From Eucalyptus grandis (lineage: Eukaryota > Streptophyta > Magnoliopsida > Myrtales > Myrtaceae): a stretch of DNA of 64,000 bases. The translations under genes and the position numbers were made by a program. The notes beneath the pieces are model-generated. The model saw only the letters and a list, made by a program, of their open reading frames with translations. It was not told the origin of the DNA and did no database searches. The stretch lies in contig NC_052617.1 of assembly GCF_016545825.1 (NCBI RefSeq), positions 4,980,600-5,044,599 of the forward strand. Reading direction: 5' to 3'. Numbering within the stretch: position 1 is the stretch's first letter; the number at the start of each line of letters is the position of its first letter. Positions 43,073 through 54,000 of the stretch are shown here, piece by piece.

Positions 43073-45631
43073 ATGGCTTCTTCATTAGAATTCAAGAGGG
43101 TCATGAGCCTCGTGGCTGCCCTTGCCCTTTTCACTATCTTTTTCATTCAACTTCCTACTCATGCTTCCCCTACAGAAGCCCAAGCCCTCCTCAAGTGGAA
43201 GTCCGGTCTTCATAACCATTCGGTTCCTTCCCTCTCTTCGTGGACTCCCTCTCCTCATCATGCCACCAGTTCCAACTCGACCATGAGTCCATGTGCTTGG
43301 TATGGCATCTTCTGCAATCTGGCGGGGAGCATAATCGGGATAAATCTCACCAGTGCTTATGTTGAAGGTACGCTCGACGAATTCCCATTCTCATCTTTGT
43401 CTCATCTTACATACATGGACTTGGCTATAAATAGTCTCTCTGGCCATATTCCACCTCAAATCAGTCTCTTGAGCAATCTCACCTATCTTGACCTCTCTAT
43501 CAATCGGTTCATGGGGAATATACCCCCGGAGATCGGCCATCTAACAAAACTCAAGGTCTTGCACCTGGTTTCCAATGAGTTAAATGGATCCATTCCCCAA
43601 GAAACCGGACAATTGCATTTGCTCAATGAGGTCGCACTGTATTCGAACCAGTTGAATGGACCTATACCTTCCTCATTAGGTAATTTGAGAAAATTGGCTA
43701 TACTGTATCTCTACAACAACTCCCTTTCTGGTTCTATTCCTCCTGAAATGGGAAATATGGCAAATTTGGAATTGCTCCACATGGACACCAACTTCCTAAC
43801 AGGATCGATTCCTTTCACTTTAGGGAACTTAACCAAATTGACACAGCTGCACCTATTTGCTAATGAGTTTATTGGTTCCATCCCACTGGAGCTAGGGAAT
43901 ATGAATCGTCTTAATGAGTTGAGCCTTGATGATAATAATCTCACAGGTTCAATCCCACCAACATTAGGCAATTTGACGGAGCTTACCTCGCTTTATCTCT
44001 CCAATAATAAGCTTTCTGGTCACATTCCTAGATCCTTAGGAGATCTAGTGAACTTGGAGGTGCTGCAATTGGATACCAACCAATTAAGTGGCTCCTTACC
44101 AAAGAACTTGTGCCGAGGTCGGTTGCTCCAAAACCTTATAGTGAGTGGCAACAACTTAACAGGTTCTATCCCTAGAAGCTTCAGAAATTGCACAAGTTTA
44201 GTCAGATTAATCCTCCATGGCAATCGACTTTCAGGACAGTGGCCAGTAGAAGGTTTCTCAAAAACCTCATTGTTAAAAATTAGTTTGTCCGACAACAAAT
44301 TTGAAGGTCCACTTCCACTTCCATCACCATTCACAGATTACTATGATATCGCAAATAATAAAATAGTGGGGAAGATCTCTTCATCAATATGCAATGCCAC
44401 CAACCTCAAAGTCCTCATCTTGTCTAATAATTCCTTAGCCGGTGGCCTACCCAAGTGCTTATCAAACTTGAGCATTGGTTTAGTGGTTTTGAACTTGCGA
44501 ATGAATAGTCTTTCAGGCACAATCCCTCTAACATTGTCATGGCGAAGTAGCTTGAGAACTCTTGACTTGAGTCAAAATCAATTCGAAGGAACATTGCCAC
44601 AATCCCTTGTCAATTGTACAAGGCTAGAAGTTCTGGATTTAAGCAACAATAAGATAGAGGATAAGTTCCCAGCATGGCTGGGAAAACTGCCAAGGCTAAA
44701 AGTTCTTATTTTGAGGTCCAACAATTTTAAGGGTTCCTTAGATTTTCCAAGGGTAGCTCACCTCTTTCCCAAGTTGCACATTTTGGATCTCTCGAACAAT
44801 GACTTCGTTGGTCCTTTACCAACCGATTTGATAGCAAAACTTCAAGGGATGATAAATGGAAAAAATGCACAAGAGCTGCAAGACAAATCATTGTACATGA
44901 CGCAGGAACTTGGACTTGGAATGGGGTTCTATGAAGATTCCATCAATGTGATCATGAAAGGAAGGGAGATTCGGCTAGAGAGGATCCTGACCATCTTAAC
45001 AACCATCGACTTATCACTCAACTCTTTTCAAGGGAACATCCCGAGTGTCATTGGAAATCTTCATTTTCTCAAAGGGCTCAATCTTTCCTACAACCACCTC
45101 ATGGGTTCCATTCCTTCAACTCTTGGAAATTTGACTAACCTTGAATGGCTAGATTTATCTTCAAACAAGCTTAGTGGGAGGGTTCCTAGAGAACTGGGAG
45201 ATTTGTCATTTCTTGGGTGTTTAGACCTCTCAGGGAACCAACTTGTAGGCCCCATACCTCAAGACAAGCAACTAAGCACATTCACAAGCAATTCATTTCG
45301 TGGAAACCTAGGCTTATGTGGAACTCCTTTACAAATCACTTGTCGTGGTGATGCTCAGCCTCCTCCAACTTTACAATCGTTCTTCCAAGAGGATAGTACA
45401 AGAGAGCATGGTGGTGGTTTTGATAGGAAAGTGGTTGGCATAGGTTATGCATCTGGAATCGTCATTGGAATATCCTTAGCATACATTTTATGTGGCTGGA
45501 AGACCCAAATGGCTTGTGAGAGAAGTGAGAAGGATGGAGAGAAGAGCCAAATTGATGAAGAAGCCAAAGTGGAAGGCCATCAAATTTCATGGAGCCCAAT
45601 GAAATTATTGGGAAGTGGTTGCTTTGAATAA
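43073..45631 (+). CDS. LRR receptor-like protein, intact, no kinase domain
   Basis: The 852-residue single-exon product is a cell-surface receptor-like protein (RLP). An N-terminal signal peptide (about 1-32, ending near P-T-H-A-S) is followed by the LRRNT_2-type cap with E-A-Q-A-L-L-K-W and the pair C-A-W-Y-G-I-F-C (about 80-90). About twenty 24-residue LRRs of the plant L-x-G-x-I-P type follow, then an island region (about 590-655) with Y-E-D-S-I-N-V-I-M-K-G, four more LRRs, a C-terminal cap with G-L-C-G-T-P-L, a membrane span (about 787-809, V-V-G-I-G-Y-A-S-G-I-V-I-G) and a 43-residue cytoplasmic tail without kinase motifs. The GxxxG-like span is typical of RLPs that pair with the adaptor kinase SOBIR1; that partnership is family knowledge, not shown here. 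The start is chosen because M-A-S-S-L-E-F-K-R-V-M matches the other copies' starts. The ligand is unknown; immune or developmental roles are both possible. Confidence 0.92.
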   Translation: MASSLEFKRVMSLVAALALFTIFFIQLPTHASPTEAQALLKWKSGLHNHSVPSLSSWTPSPHHATSSNSTMSPCAWYGIFCNLAGSIIGINLTSAYVEGTLDEFPFSSLSHLTYMDLAINSLSGHIPPQISLLSNLTYLDLSINRFMGNIPPEIGHLTKLKVLHLVSNELNGSIPQETGQLHLLNEVALYSNQLNGPIPSSLGNLRKLAILYLYNNSLSGSIPPEMGNMANLELLHMDTNFLTGSIPFTLGNLTKLTQLHLFANEFIGSIPLELGNMNRLNELSLDDNNLTGSIPPTLGNLTELTSLYLSNNKLSGHIPRSLGDLVNLEVLQLDTNQLSGSLPKNLCRGRLLQNLIVSGNNLTGSIPRSFRNCTSLVRLILHGNRLSGQWPVEGFSKTSLLKISLSDNKFEGPLPLPSPFTDYYDIANNKIVGKISSSICNATNLKVLILSNNSLAGGLPKCLSNLSIGLVVLNLRMNSLSGTIPLTLSWRSSLRTLDLSQNQFEGTLPQSLVNCTRLEVLDLSNNKIEDKFPAWLGKLPRLKVLILRSNNFKGSLDFPRVAHLFPKLHILDLSNNDFVGPLPTDLIAKLQGMINGKNAQELQDKSLYMTQELGLGMGFYEDSINVIMKGREIRLERILTILTTIDLSLNSFQGNIPSVIGNLHFLKGLNLSYNHLMGSIPSTLGNLTNLEWLDLSSNKLSGRVPRELGDLSFLGCLDLSGNQLVGPIPQDKQLSTFTSNSFRGNLGLCGTPLQITCRGDAQPPPTLQSFFQEDSTREHGGGFDRKVVGIGYASGIVIGISLAYILCGWKTQMACERSEKDGEKSQIDEEAKVEGHQISWSPMKLLGSGCFE

Positions 45632-47000
45632 AGTGAAATGTAGGGCAGGAAATACAATTTTTGTTAGTTAGAATGCAATTTCCCATTTGGATGCTTGTTT
45701 TTATGATGCTGTCATCCTCTTCTTGAAGTGTGATTACTGAATCAGGCCGATTGAATAGATGGACAAAAAAGAGAACTTTCAAAAAACTCGCTTTGCATCA
45801 ACACCCTATGTGTCCTTTCTTGTTTAGTGTGCACCATTCTTATTTCTCCATGAGAAAGAAAGAAAGATGAAGAGCTGTTGAGGCCCATTTAGCCCGGGGT
45901 TTCGTGATTGAGTGTGCCATTGAAATATGTCAAGGATTTCTAAATTTGTCATTGTCCCATTGCAGATTTCTGTTGAAGTTGCATGCCGATATTAGAATGT
46001 TGACTTACAGTCTTGCACCTATCATACTTGTCTACAATAGTGAACAGGGGGTAATTAAGGTTCAAACGTCGAAGCACCTTCAAAGTTTAGATTCAAAATA
46101 ATCTTATTGCCAAATCCTAGGGTCTCCTGGGGCAAAAAACTGAAAATTTTCAAGTTTGAGGATTTTTGAAGTTGCTGGTAATTTTTATATACTGTTCGCC
46201 AAAAAGTATAACCGCTAACTTGCTCATAAGTTGACTTGTCAATATGTTACCACCATCATAATGAATTTAGTAAGTAACTTCTTCTAAATTCTAGGTTTAT
46301 TATCACCAAAATCCCAAATTAGTATATCCGTGCCACATTCAACCAAACTAATTTTTGCATCACAAAAATCCTCAAACCCTTACTCTTGTCGCATTTAGCT
46401 CAAATTAATTTTTCATGTCATGAAAAAAATATAAAAATAGTACACTCATGTCACATTTACCTTAAATTAATTTTCAAGCCATATAAAATTATGGCTTTTA
46501 ATAGATTTCGAAACTTGACAGAGCTCTTAGGGAAAAAGTAATAGATTTTAGCAAATTTCCCGATCTAAAATTTTGGTGAGGCTAAATGTGGTATAAGTGT
46601 ACTAGTTTGGCAATTTGTAACATGAAAATTAGTTTGAGGTAAATGTGGCATAAATATATTAATTTGAAACTTTTTATGGCGCAAAAATTAGCTTAAAACA
46701 AATGTAACATGGGTATACCTGCCGTGACCCTCCCAACGAGGCGAAGACAGGTTTAGAGATAATTGTTGAGTTGAGAACTTGGTTCTCAATTGACGGGAGT
46801 TCTTCCCAACCCTCACCTTGCGCAACATTTGGAAAATTACAATTAAAATAGATCTATCTATGAAGTCCAACCTAACAAGGAGTCACCACTAGCTTATTAG
46901 AGCCGGCCAGGAGCCAAGTGAAGCATGGGAAATATCTTACTTTTAAGCAACTAGAGATGTAAGATCAGGGTCTTGATTATAATAATTCTCTAACTAGTAC
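45632..47000 (+). other. 3' flank of the U4 receptor gene
   Basis: Paralogous to 59880-60740 and, inverted, to 22908-23371. AATAAA overlaps the stop codon (gaATAA A). A later part (46720-47000) has 'gtgaccctcccaacgaggcg' and 'aacaaggagtcaccacta', shared with 60440-60720, which looks like an old repeat or LTR-derived piece carried in both flanks. No gene is seen. Confidence 0.5.
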
Positions 47001-49389
47001 CCTTTCGGTACCCTAACTTGATTGAATAGTTGCCTAAGTGATTCACACGATCCTTATCCATTTTATGACACTATGCCGCTAAATGATGTTCACATGCAAG
47101 TGCGTAATCAGAAGAAAGTAGACAATCACAACAAGTACAATTAGAATAAAGCATATGGAAACAAATTTAATGAAATGTCAAGCAAATAATATACATTGCC
47201 TTGTTATTACGTCTGAGGACAGAACCTCCTATGACCAATGTTCAAATCAGATCGAATTTTTTCTAAGAGATGAACCTACCTAAATCTAAACTAAACTAGA
47301 ATGCGATCACATGAATCATATGCCTATGTTCTACAAGAACTACGAAATTAAGCCATCAATCACATCAATGCGCTTCAAAATCACGCCCAATCCATAGCCC
47401 ACAGCAACGTTCAGGATGCAAGAAAGCCCCTTCCGCTCATGCAAATGATGTTTAACCATGCCAAATCGACTAGGAATGAATTTCATGCTCACATGCATAC
47501 GAAGACATCTAAATTATACTTAACGGGACCAAAACTTTCGCATAACAAGCCTAGGCATCTCCAGTCAGCAACATCCAAAGTGCACAATCCACAACTTATC
47601 TAAACAATCAACATAACAACATGCCAACATTGCCAAGAAATTGACATGCTAATATTTCAACATGAGCAACCAAAGTGACACCCGAACACAGGTTGACTCA
47701 ATTCAAATTCACGCCGGAAAAAACAGAAGAACGATCAGTACGAAGGCAGAAGCTACAACCCCAAGCTTCACATGAAAATTGCACCTAAGCATACTAAAAC
47801 GACTAGAAAATTTACCACATATTGAGAAGCCATCAAGAGCAATCAGAATGATTGTCAAACGACCTTGAGATTGACTCAAATCGCACTCCATGAGGAATGA
47901 CCAGCAAGTATCCAACAAAGCAGTCTGCAATTTAATTATAGAAAGGAAAACTAAACAGGCTAAAAGTGATTAAAACCATGGACACATTAAGACTCAAATT
48001 CTGAGCAAGCAAAAATGACATCTGAGCGGAGCTAAGTCTAGAACCAGCAGATTAAACACGACTCATATTCATCAAACCAGGCTAAGCCCAAATCCATTAA
48101 CTAATGAAACCCAAAGTTCATCAACCTAATTGAACCCATTCTTATTATTTTCTTTCCCATATTCATAACAAGACTCATGTCATTGGCTATTACCTTCGAT
48201 CATGGCTGTTTGCCAGACGTTACCCCATTTACTATGACTTGCCGAGATGGACTGTAACTAAGGATATGAAGTAAGACAACCCATGTGGAGATAAGCTAGA
48301 ACGATTTACGAAAGATCGTTAATTGTGACATCAACTCCAGCCAAGCTCTCACCAGTAACCATCAGTCACAGGTGTTGGAACATAAAACACAAAAACAATG
48401 AACCCAGACTTCAGAAACAGATTCAAATATTGAGAAATCACTAGGATTCGGACGTCAATGACTTGAAGCCAGTTAAGATCATTCAATCTAGATCGCTTTA
48501 CTTTCGGATTACACGAAAAATGCGGTTAGCTCGCACTAAATTCTCATAAACATTTCATCGAACAGGGGATGGGCGTCTCAACTGAATGATCTAGATACCA
48601 CGACACAATTCCATATTGATACCAAAACTGCTCAATAAGATAGAAACACCTATAGAAACTCGTTTTCATAGATCTAAACGCAATCGGTACCAAAACTCTC
48701 CGACCCATATTTCATAGATCTTTCTCTCCCAACAGAGGTCGTTTCCCACCCCGAAAAATGCTCTCTCCAGCGTCTAAACCAACCCTCCCCAGAAAGAAAA
48801 AGTCCTGCGTTCACCCGCCTTTCCTCAAAACCGATTCCTCCTCTCTGCGTTGGTCGCTCTCCCGAACGATTTTCTAGTAGTCATGGACAGAGGAATTGAT
48901 TACCGCCTCCCCCTCCACCTTCTCCCCTGGCCTTGTCTGCGCGCTGTGCTCTTCCTCCTCACGTTTCAGAAGTGATGGATTGAGCTTTAAAGATTGAAGT
49001 TCAGGCTCCATGGGTCTTGGTTTTATTTGATAGAAAAGCTTATGATCCTCAAGAACAAATGTGTTATTTTGGGGAATTTGATCTTTATTTAAGATTTCAT
49101 ATCTCTTTCACTATTTAGATCAAGGATATTGATAACAAGAAATAAGATGAAAAAACTATAAAAAAGTTATATTAAAATTCAAACTGGCGTAAAGTATATT
49201 GTATTAGATTTAAAGTATGATAATTTTAATCATGTTAGTTGTAATTGACTTTTATCACTTGTTCGTGTATATAATAACCAAGTTAAAAAGCACACTAAAA
49301 ATAAGTTATATCAATTTAATCTCTTCTTTACTAAATTCATTAAATTATCTTTACTACTTTTCGTAAATCGCCAATTTTTCCTCAATTTA
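47001..49389. other. Spacer with an unresolved repeat-like block
   Basis: AT-rich, with a pyrimidine-rich GC patch at 48720-48980. The arrangement could be a degraded LTR (from about 46720 to about 49000), but I could not find matching termini or a target duplication, and no retroelement protein is present. No gene is recognised. Confidence 0.3.
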
Positions 49390-49895
49390 AATGAATATTT
49401 GAGCTTTAGTCTTCACGTGAGTCTTGCAATTAAAAAACCCAATGCCTTATTTCTTACTTTGCAGTAAAAAAGTATAGTTAATTTCATGTATATTGAGTGG
49501 ACTCCATTTTGTAGGGAAAAATGGCATCTACAACAACATGATGGCCTATTGAATATATATGAAATGATTTAAAACTCAATTGGAGATTGTGGGTAAAACG
49601 TTTAGGATTTGTTTTGCTCTTGTCCCAAAAGTATTTTTGCTAATTCATGCCGGATGAAGAGCTTATAAAGTTGTACTTAGTCCATCATCAGCTCTTTGAT
49701 GACACATCCTAGATAGATGAAGAATGTGACCGTGGCACCTTAACTAAGATGTTTGCACATGACATTGAAAACTCCTAAGTCCTATGATCCTCCTTAACAA
49801 GTACGTTATCGATGTGGCGTTGCTAATTTCTTTTAGCTATTTTATATTATGCCATTGAGTTGTAGGTTTCTAGATTCTGCTTTTTGATCATTTAT

Positions 49896-50879
49896 GGTGT
49901 GTTTGGTAACGCTCTCGGAAACACTTGTTTCTGTTATTTTGTTATTGGAAATATAAATAGAACAAAAACGTATTTGATAAGTTTTTTGTTCCTAGGAACA
50001 AATGTGTTCCTGAGAATGGATTTGGAACAGAAATAAAAAAATAAAAATAAAAGTTGTTTTTTGTTCCCGAGAACAACTCAAGAAATAGGCCTCTTTTTTT
50101 TTTTTTGGTAACCTAGGAAGTCTTTGTATAGCCGGCAGCTGACGGTGTAAATTCGGGCGAACCGAGCCCACCTACTTGACTCAGCCGTGGGTGAGTCGCA
50201 CAAGCGAAAGCGGGGATTTGAACTCGCTCCCTTCCGAAGGAGGGATTGAGCACAAACCACGCGACCACCAATGGAGTGGGTTCTTTTCTTTCTTTTCTTT
50301 TTTTTTTTTTCTTCTTTTTCTCTTCCTCTCTTCTTTCCCTTAGTTGGTCGCCAGCGACCTCGCCGAAGCCTCGCCGGCCCCTAAGCTGGTCACTATCCCT
50401 GGTGAGGCTCAACCTTGCCTAGATTTAACGAGGTTGAGCCTCGCTCGGCCACTGCGAGGTCGGCCTCACACACCCAGGCGACTTCGACCTTGCCCATGGT
50501 CTATCGACCTCACCGGACCACGGGCGAGGTCGGCATCACTGGGTGGGCGAGGCCAACCTCGTGGTAGCCAAGTGAGGTCGAGCCTCGCCTCGCCACGCGA
50601 GGCCCGCCGACCCTTGTCTGGCCAATTAGAAAGGAGAAAAAAAGAAATAAGAAAAGAAAAATAATAAAATAAGAAAATTATTAATAAATTAAAAGAAAGT
50701 CTATGTCACAAAAATATTTGGGATCATATCAAACGTATTTCAGTTCTGGGAATAGGAATTTTGTTCAGTTATCAAACACTTTAAAATGCTCAAAAACTGT
50801 TCCTGAGAATAGAAATTAAAAAAAAAAGTCTCTAAAAGGAAATTGTTTCCGAGAATAAAAACGTTACCTAACGCATCCC
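49896..50879. mobile_element. MITE in SC35 intron, U5 (Tourist-like)
   Basis: This ~984-bp insert has imperfect inverted ends GGTGTGTTTGGTAACG / CGTTACCTAACGCATCCC and a 3-bp flank TAT on both sides (49893-49895 and 50880-50882). The paralogous intron in U2 (near 14935) lacks it. It contains 'gttcctgagaat'-type words near both ends in opposite orientation, a nested SINE (50094-50275) and a GC-rich stretch with 'gaggttgagcctcgc' repeats (50400-50620). It is tentatively PIF/Harbinger. Confidence 0.65.
50094..50275 (-). mobile_element. tRNA-derived SINE
   Basis: On the minus strand there is an A-box-like TGGTCGCGTGG (50268-50258) and a B-box-like GAGTTCAAATCC (50225-50214), the internal pol III promoter spacing of a tRNA, then a non-tRNA body and a terminal A run (T run 50094-50106 on the plus strand). 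It lies inside the MITE. A target duplication could not be fixed because the flank is T-rich. Confidence 0.7.
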
Positions 50880-51520
50880 TATGCTCTGAACCAGGTTATT
50901 AGGTGACATCCTAGCTTGTTGCCCCTTGCTCTTCGTTCGTAGTAAGTTGGATAAAATTTCCACTGACGTGCCATTAATTAGTGGTGGTTGCATCTTGTGG
51001 ATTTGGACGTGATTCCCTCTCATGCTCTCCTGCAACTGACGGTAAGACAGATTTTTCAGGTACATAGACCGCAATCACGGGAGGAGAAGTCGCAGCAGAA
51101 GCAGGGGACGATATGATCGCGATGAGTACAGAGACGGGGGAAGGACTTACCATCACCGGAGCAGGAGCTACAGCACAAGTCCAGATCGTTGCAGAGACCG
51201 AAGGGCACCCAAGTATGATGACGAGGACTGAAGTCAGAGACACGAGGCGATGGCCCTCCTCATTTCCCCTCTGTGCTTCTTCTGATTGTTGAGAATTTTT
51301 AGATGATTGGAGACTTTTTTCCCTCATTTCAGTTCGTCCCCCGCGCGAAGCTGAATATGAGAGGAGTTCGTCTCCAAATCATAGACCTTCTACACTCGAG
51401 AGTCCTGATGGACGAAATGGTGAAAGAGCTTCTCAGCTCCACAGCCTGCCGATTCCCCTACTGCATCTGCACAAAGTCCATCCTGTACTCTTCGTTTGCC
51501 ATTTTTTGGTCATGAACCAG

Positions 51521-51845
51521 TAGCCATCCCCAAAGGTGATCTGCTAAGAGGGCCGTATGGTTTTTCTATATTCATACAGCTGTAGGTGTTCCACTTTGGC
51601 GCCCTCTTACTTTTGACAATTTTTGTTGGGCGTCGACGAAGTTCCCTGAAAATGGGTTCGATTCCTTGGCCTCACATTCGGCTGATGCATTACTTGGGAG
51701 ATTCTAACATGTGATGGTGATGAAAAGTCACGGCATTAGTGATCGAGTAAAAAGATATAGCGCTATTGATCTTATTAAGTGTTTAGACTCCCCAACCTCC
51801 AGTTACTTTGGTAAAAAATTGTATTTGACAATAATGAAAGCTCAC
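51521..51845 (+). other. Spacer with traces of the module
   Basis: Parts around 51500-51690 ('aaaatgggttcgattccttgg') match 16265-16300, so the end of the SC35-to-receptor spacer is present, but the LRR remnant of U1 and U2 is missing here. Confidence 0.5.
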
Positions 51846-52145
51846 AATTCTTCCAAAAAAATTGTCCAAAATGTCCTAGACCTATTATTCGGCGATCAAT
51901 TTAGTCATAAACTCTTCAATTTTGTCAATTTGATCTTAGATCTTCTGACAATTTGCTGACCACAACAAGGGCTGCAATGCCATCGCCTCACTAAATTTGG
52001 CGAGTTATCAAAAGGTCAAAGATTTAATTGATAAGTTGTCAAAAGATTTAGGACTGAATTGACAAAATTAAAAAAAGTTAAGGATTGAATTGGTCATTGT
52101 ACAAGATTTTGGACTTTTTGGACAATTTTTCCCGATTCTTGCAAG
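51846..52145. mobile_element. Inverted-repeat MITE-like element
   Basis: The two halves pair in inverted orientation: 'aaaattgtccaaaatgtcc' near 51858 against 'ggactttttggacaattttt' near 52110, and 'aattttgtcaattt' near 51915 against 'aattgacaaaatt' near 52056. There is no coding. The family is unknown to me; exact ends and duplication are not resolved. Confidence 0.6.
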
Positions 52146-54000
52146 TTAGAGATACCTTGCAAAGCCTTAGTTTTATCCAACGAAGTAAATACCGGCCTTT
52201 TAAGAATAGGTAAACGGGATTAGCTCATTAGCATGTGGAGCCCATACACATTTCTGTTCTATTTGGATTCGAGTACGATCCTTTCATAAGGAAAGAAGCA
52301 ACTAAAAAAACTGAAGCGCCTTTGTCATTAACAAAATCAAGAATAGACCCTAAGAAAATTTGGGCTACACCACACCGCGTTTATTATTATATAATTATTG
52401 ATTATGGTTCTCTCTACCGTTCTCTCTAACCTTTTAAGAACGATAATCTCTTGGATTTATTTGGTTCTATTCTCACTAAAGGGTCAGGTCAAGTTTGGGT
52501 GGGTTGAAATTAGGTCTGACTCAAATTAACCCATTTAACTAACATTAACTCATATTTTTGTAATACAATTTCGGCAACCCATACTCAATCCCTCATACCC
52601 AAGTCTTATTCAACTCAACCCACGCTTCTATTCATGGCAGTTTACCCCATTTAAATAACTGACGTTGATTGTCTTTTTTTTTCTTTTTTCTTTTTTTGCA
52701 GTCATTAGATTTTTTTTTAATCAAGCAATGCAATGCTACCTACTATTTAATATATTACAAAAATGATAAACGCAATAAACTAAAGTGAAAAAGAATTGCA
52801 AAAGCTTATAAATAGAGGAAAATAAGTTCTTATTATGAGTAGAATTCGATGGAAAACTTTGATATAATCAAGATGACTTCAGAACATAATCAAACGACAA
52901 TGTCATTATCCAGTGCAACATGCGGGAATATCTCCATTGGAACTATCGAACATTTCAAAATTCCCAACTAATGACGTTATCATATGTCAAAATGGCTCAA
53001 ACAAGCGGGCCCCAAAATGATGTTAGATTTTCATTGCCAATCTTCCTGTTTGATTAACATGGGTCGCGGGTAAGTACAATGTAGACTCACTAAAACACTT
53101 CTTATTGGACTTTCTTATTTTAATAACATAACAACCCATTCTTCAAATTTTAGCTAACCGAACTCGGCCATTAAAGAGCGGTGCTTTGATCCATTTGACA
53201 CTTGTCCCTGTACTTACACACAATCATCAATTTTATTGAATACATGGATTTTTTTATTGGAATAAGAGCATTAAAATTCCTAAAACTTATTATAAAGTAC
53301 AAATGAATTCTAATTTTTTTCTAAAATGCAATTAAGTCTTAAAGTCATTATATTAGTCTAATCAAGTTCTTCCGTTGATTCTACTTATTAAAATTTTAGG
53401 ACTCAATTGCATCTTCGTAATAAAGTTTAAGACTCATTCATATTTTTTTGGTAAGTTAGAGAAATTAAATTGCACTTTTCTAATAAGTTTTAAAATTTTC
53501 AGTGCATTTATTCCTATTTTATTTTGGCCGTGCTTTCGGTGCCATTTGGCTAAATCATTGGCTGTCATTTCTGCAAGATGGGATAAATTGGGGAAAGATT
53601 TGGCTTCATTAATGCCGAGTGAGTAGACTTCCCTTACGCACGCTTGAAATTGCATAACGTGTGGCACAAATCACGATTTGATCCTGTAGAAAGTTAAGTG
53701 TTCACACACGTCACACGTCACGAAAGACCTCGACTTGTACAACACTTTCCTAAAAGACATCTCTATCAAAGTCTCTAGATTTCATTTAACGAGTGGGACT
53801 CAATTCCGAAATGGAAACTCACCAAGCCAGAAAAGTCACCAATCAAGACTTCAAAATAAAACATTCCTAAGTCTTCAAGGAACCAAAAATTCGTCCAGTT
53901 TGCTTTCAAATACTACCTATAACCTTTTTTAGCACCGCTTTGTGCCTCGGGAAAAGAAAAACCAATTATCAGAACCAAAAGAGAAGGAGGAGAAGAAAAG
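52146..54000 (+). promoter_or_regulatory. Upstream region of the U5 receptor pseudogene
   Basis: From about 52430 it parallels the U4 upstream flank (42061-43072) with an extra AT-rich piece of about 0.8 kb (52730-53520). The single 'agtgagtagacttccc' segment near 53619 corresponds to the unit duplicated in U4. No gene is seen in 52146-52430. Confidence 0.5.

Larger units (their letters stand above)
49390..51520 (+). pseudogene. SC35-like splicing factor fragment, copy U5
   Basis: The plus strand has the long intron (49390-49895 and 50880-51058, split by a MITE) and the Arg/Ser exon from about 51059 (Y-I-D-R-N-H, R-R-S-R-S-R-S-R-G-R-Y-D-R-D, S-T-S-P-D-R, R-A-P-K-Y-D-D-E-D), then a stop at the same aspartate-following position as in U2. 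The last exon remnant lies at about 51330-51480 with R-R-S-S-P-N and E-S-P-D. RRM exons are absent. It precedes the U5 receptor pseudogene in the same order as in U2 and U3. It is non-functional. Confidence 0.75.

Noticed and set aside
50205..50280. A possible tRNA gene on the minus strand
   Set aside because: It has A- and B-box-like motifs, but the flanking arms do not form a cloverleaf I can draw, and it continues into a body with an A tail, so SINE is the better call.
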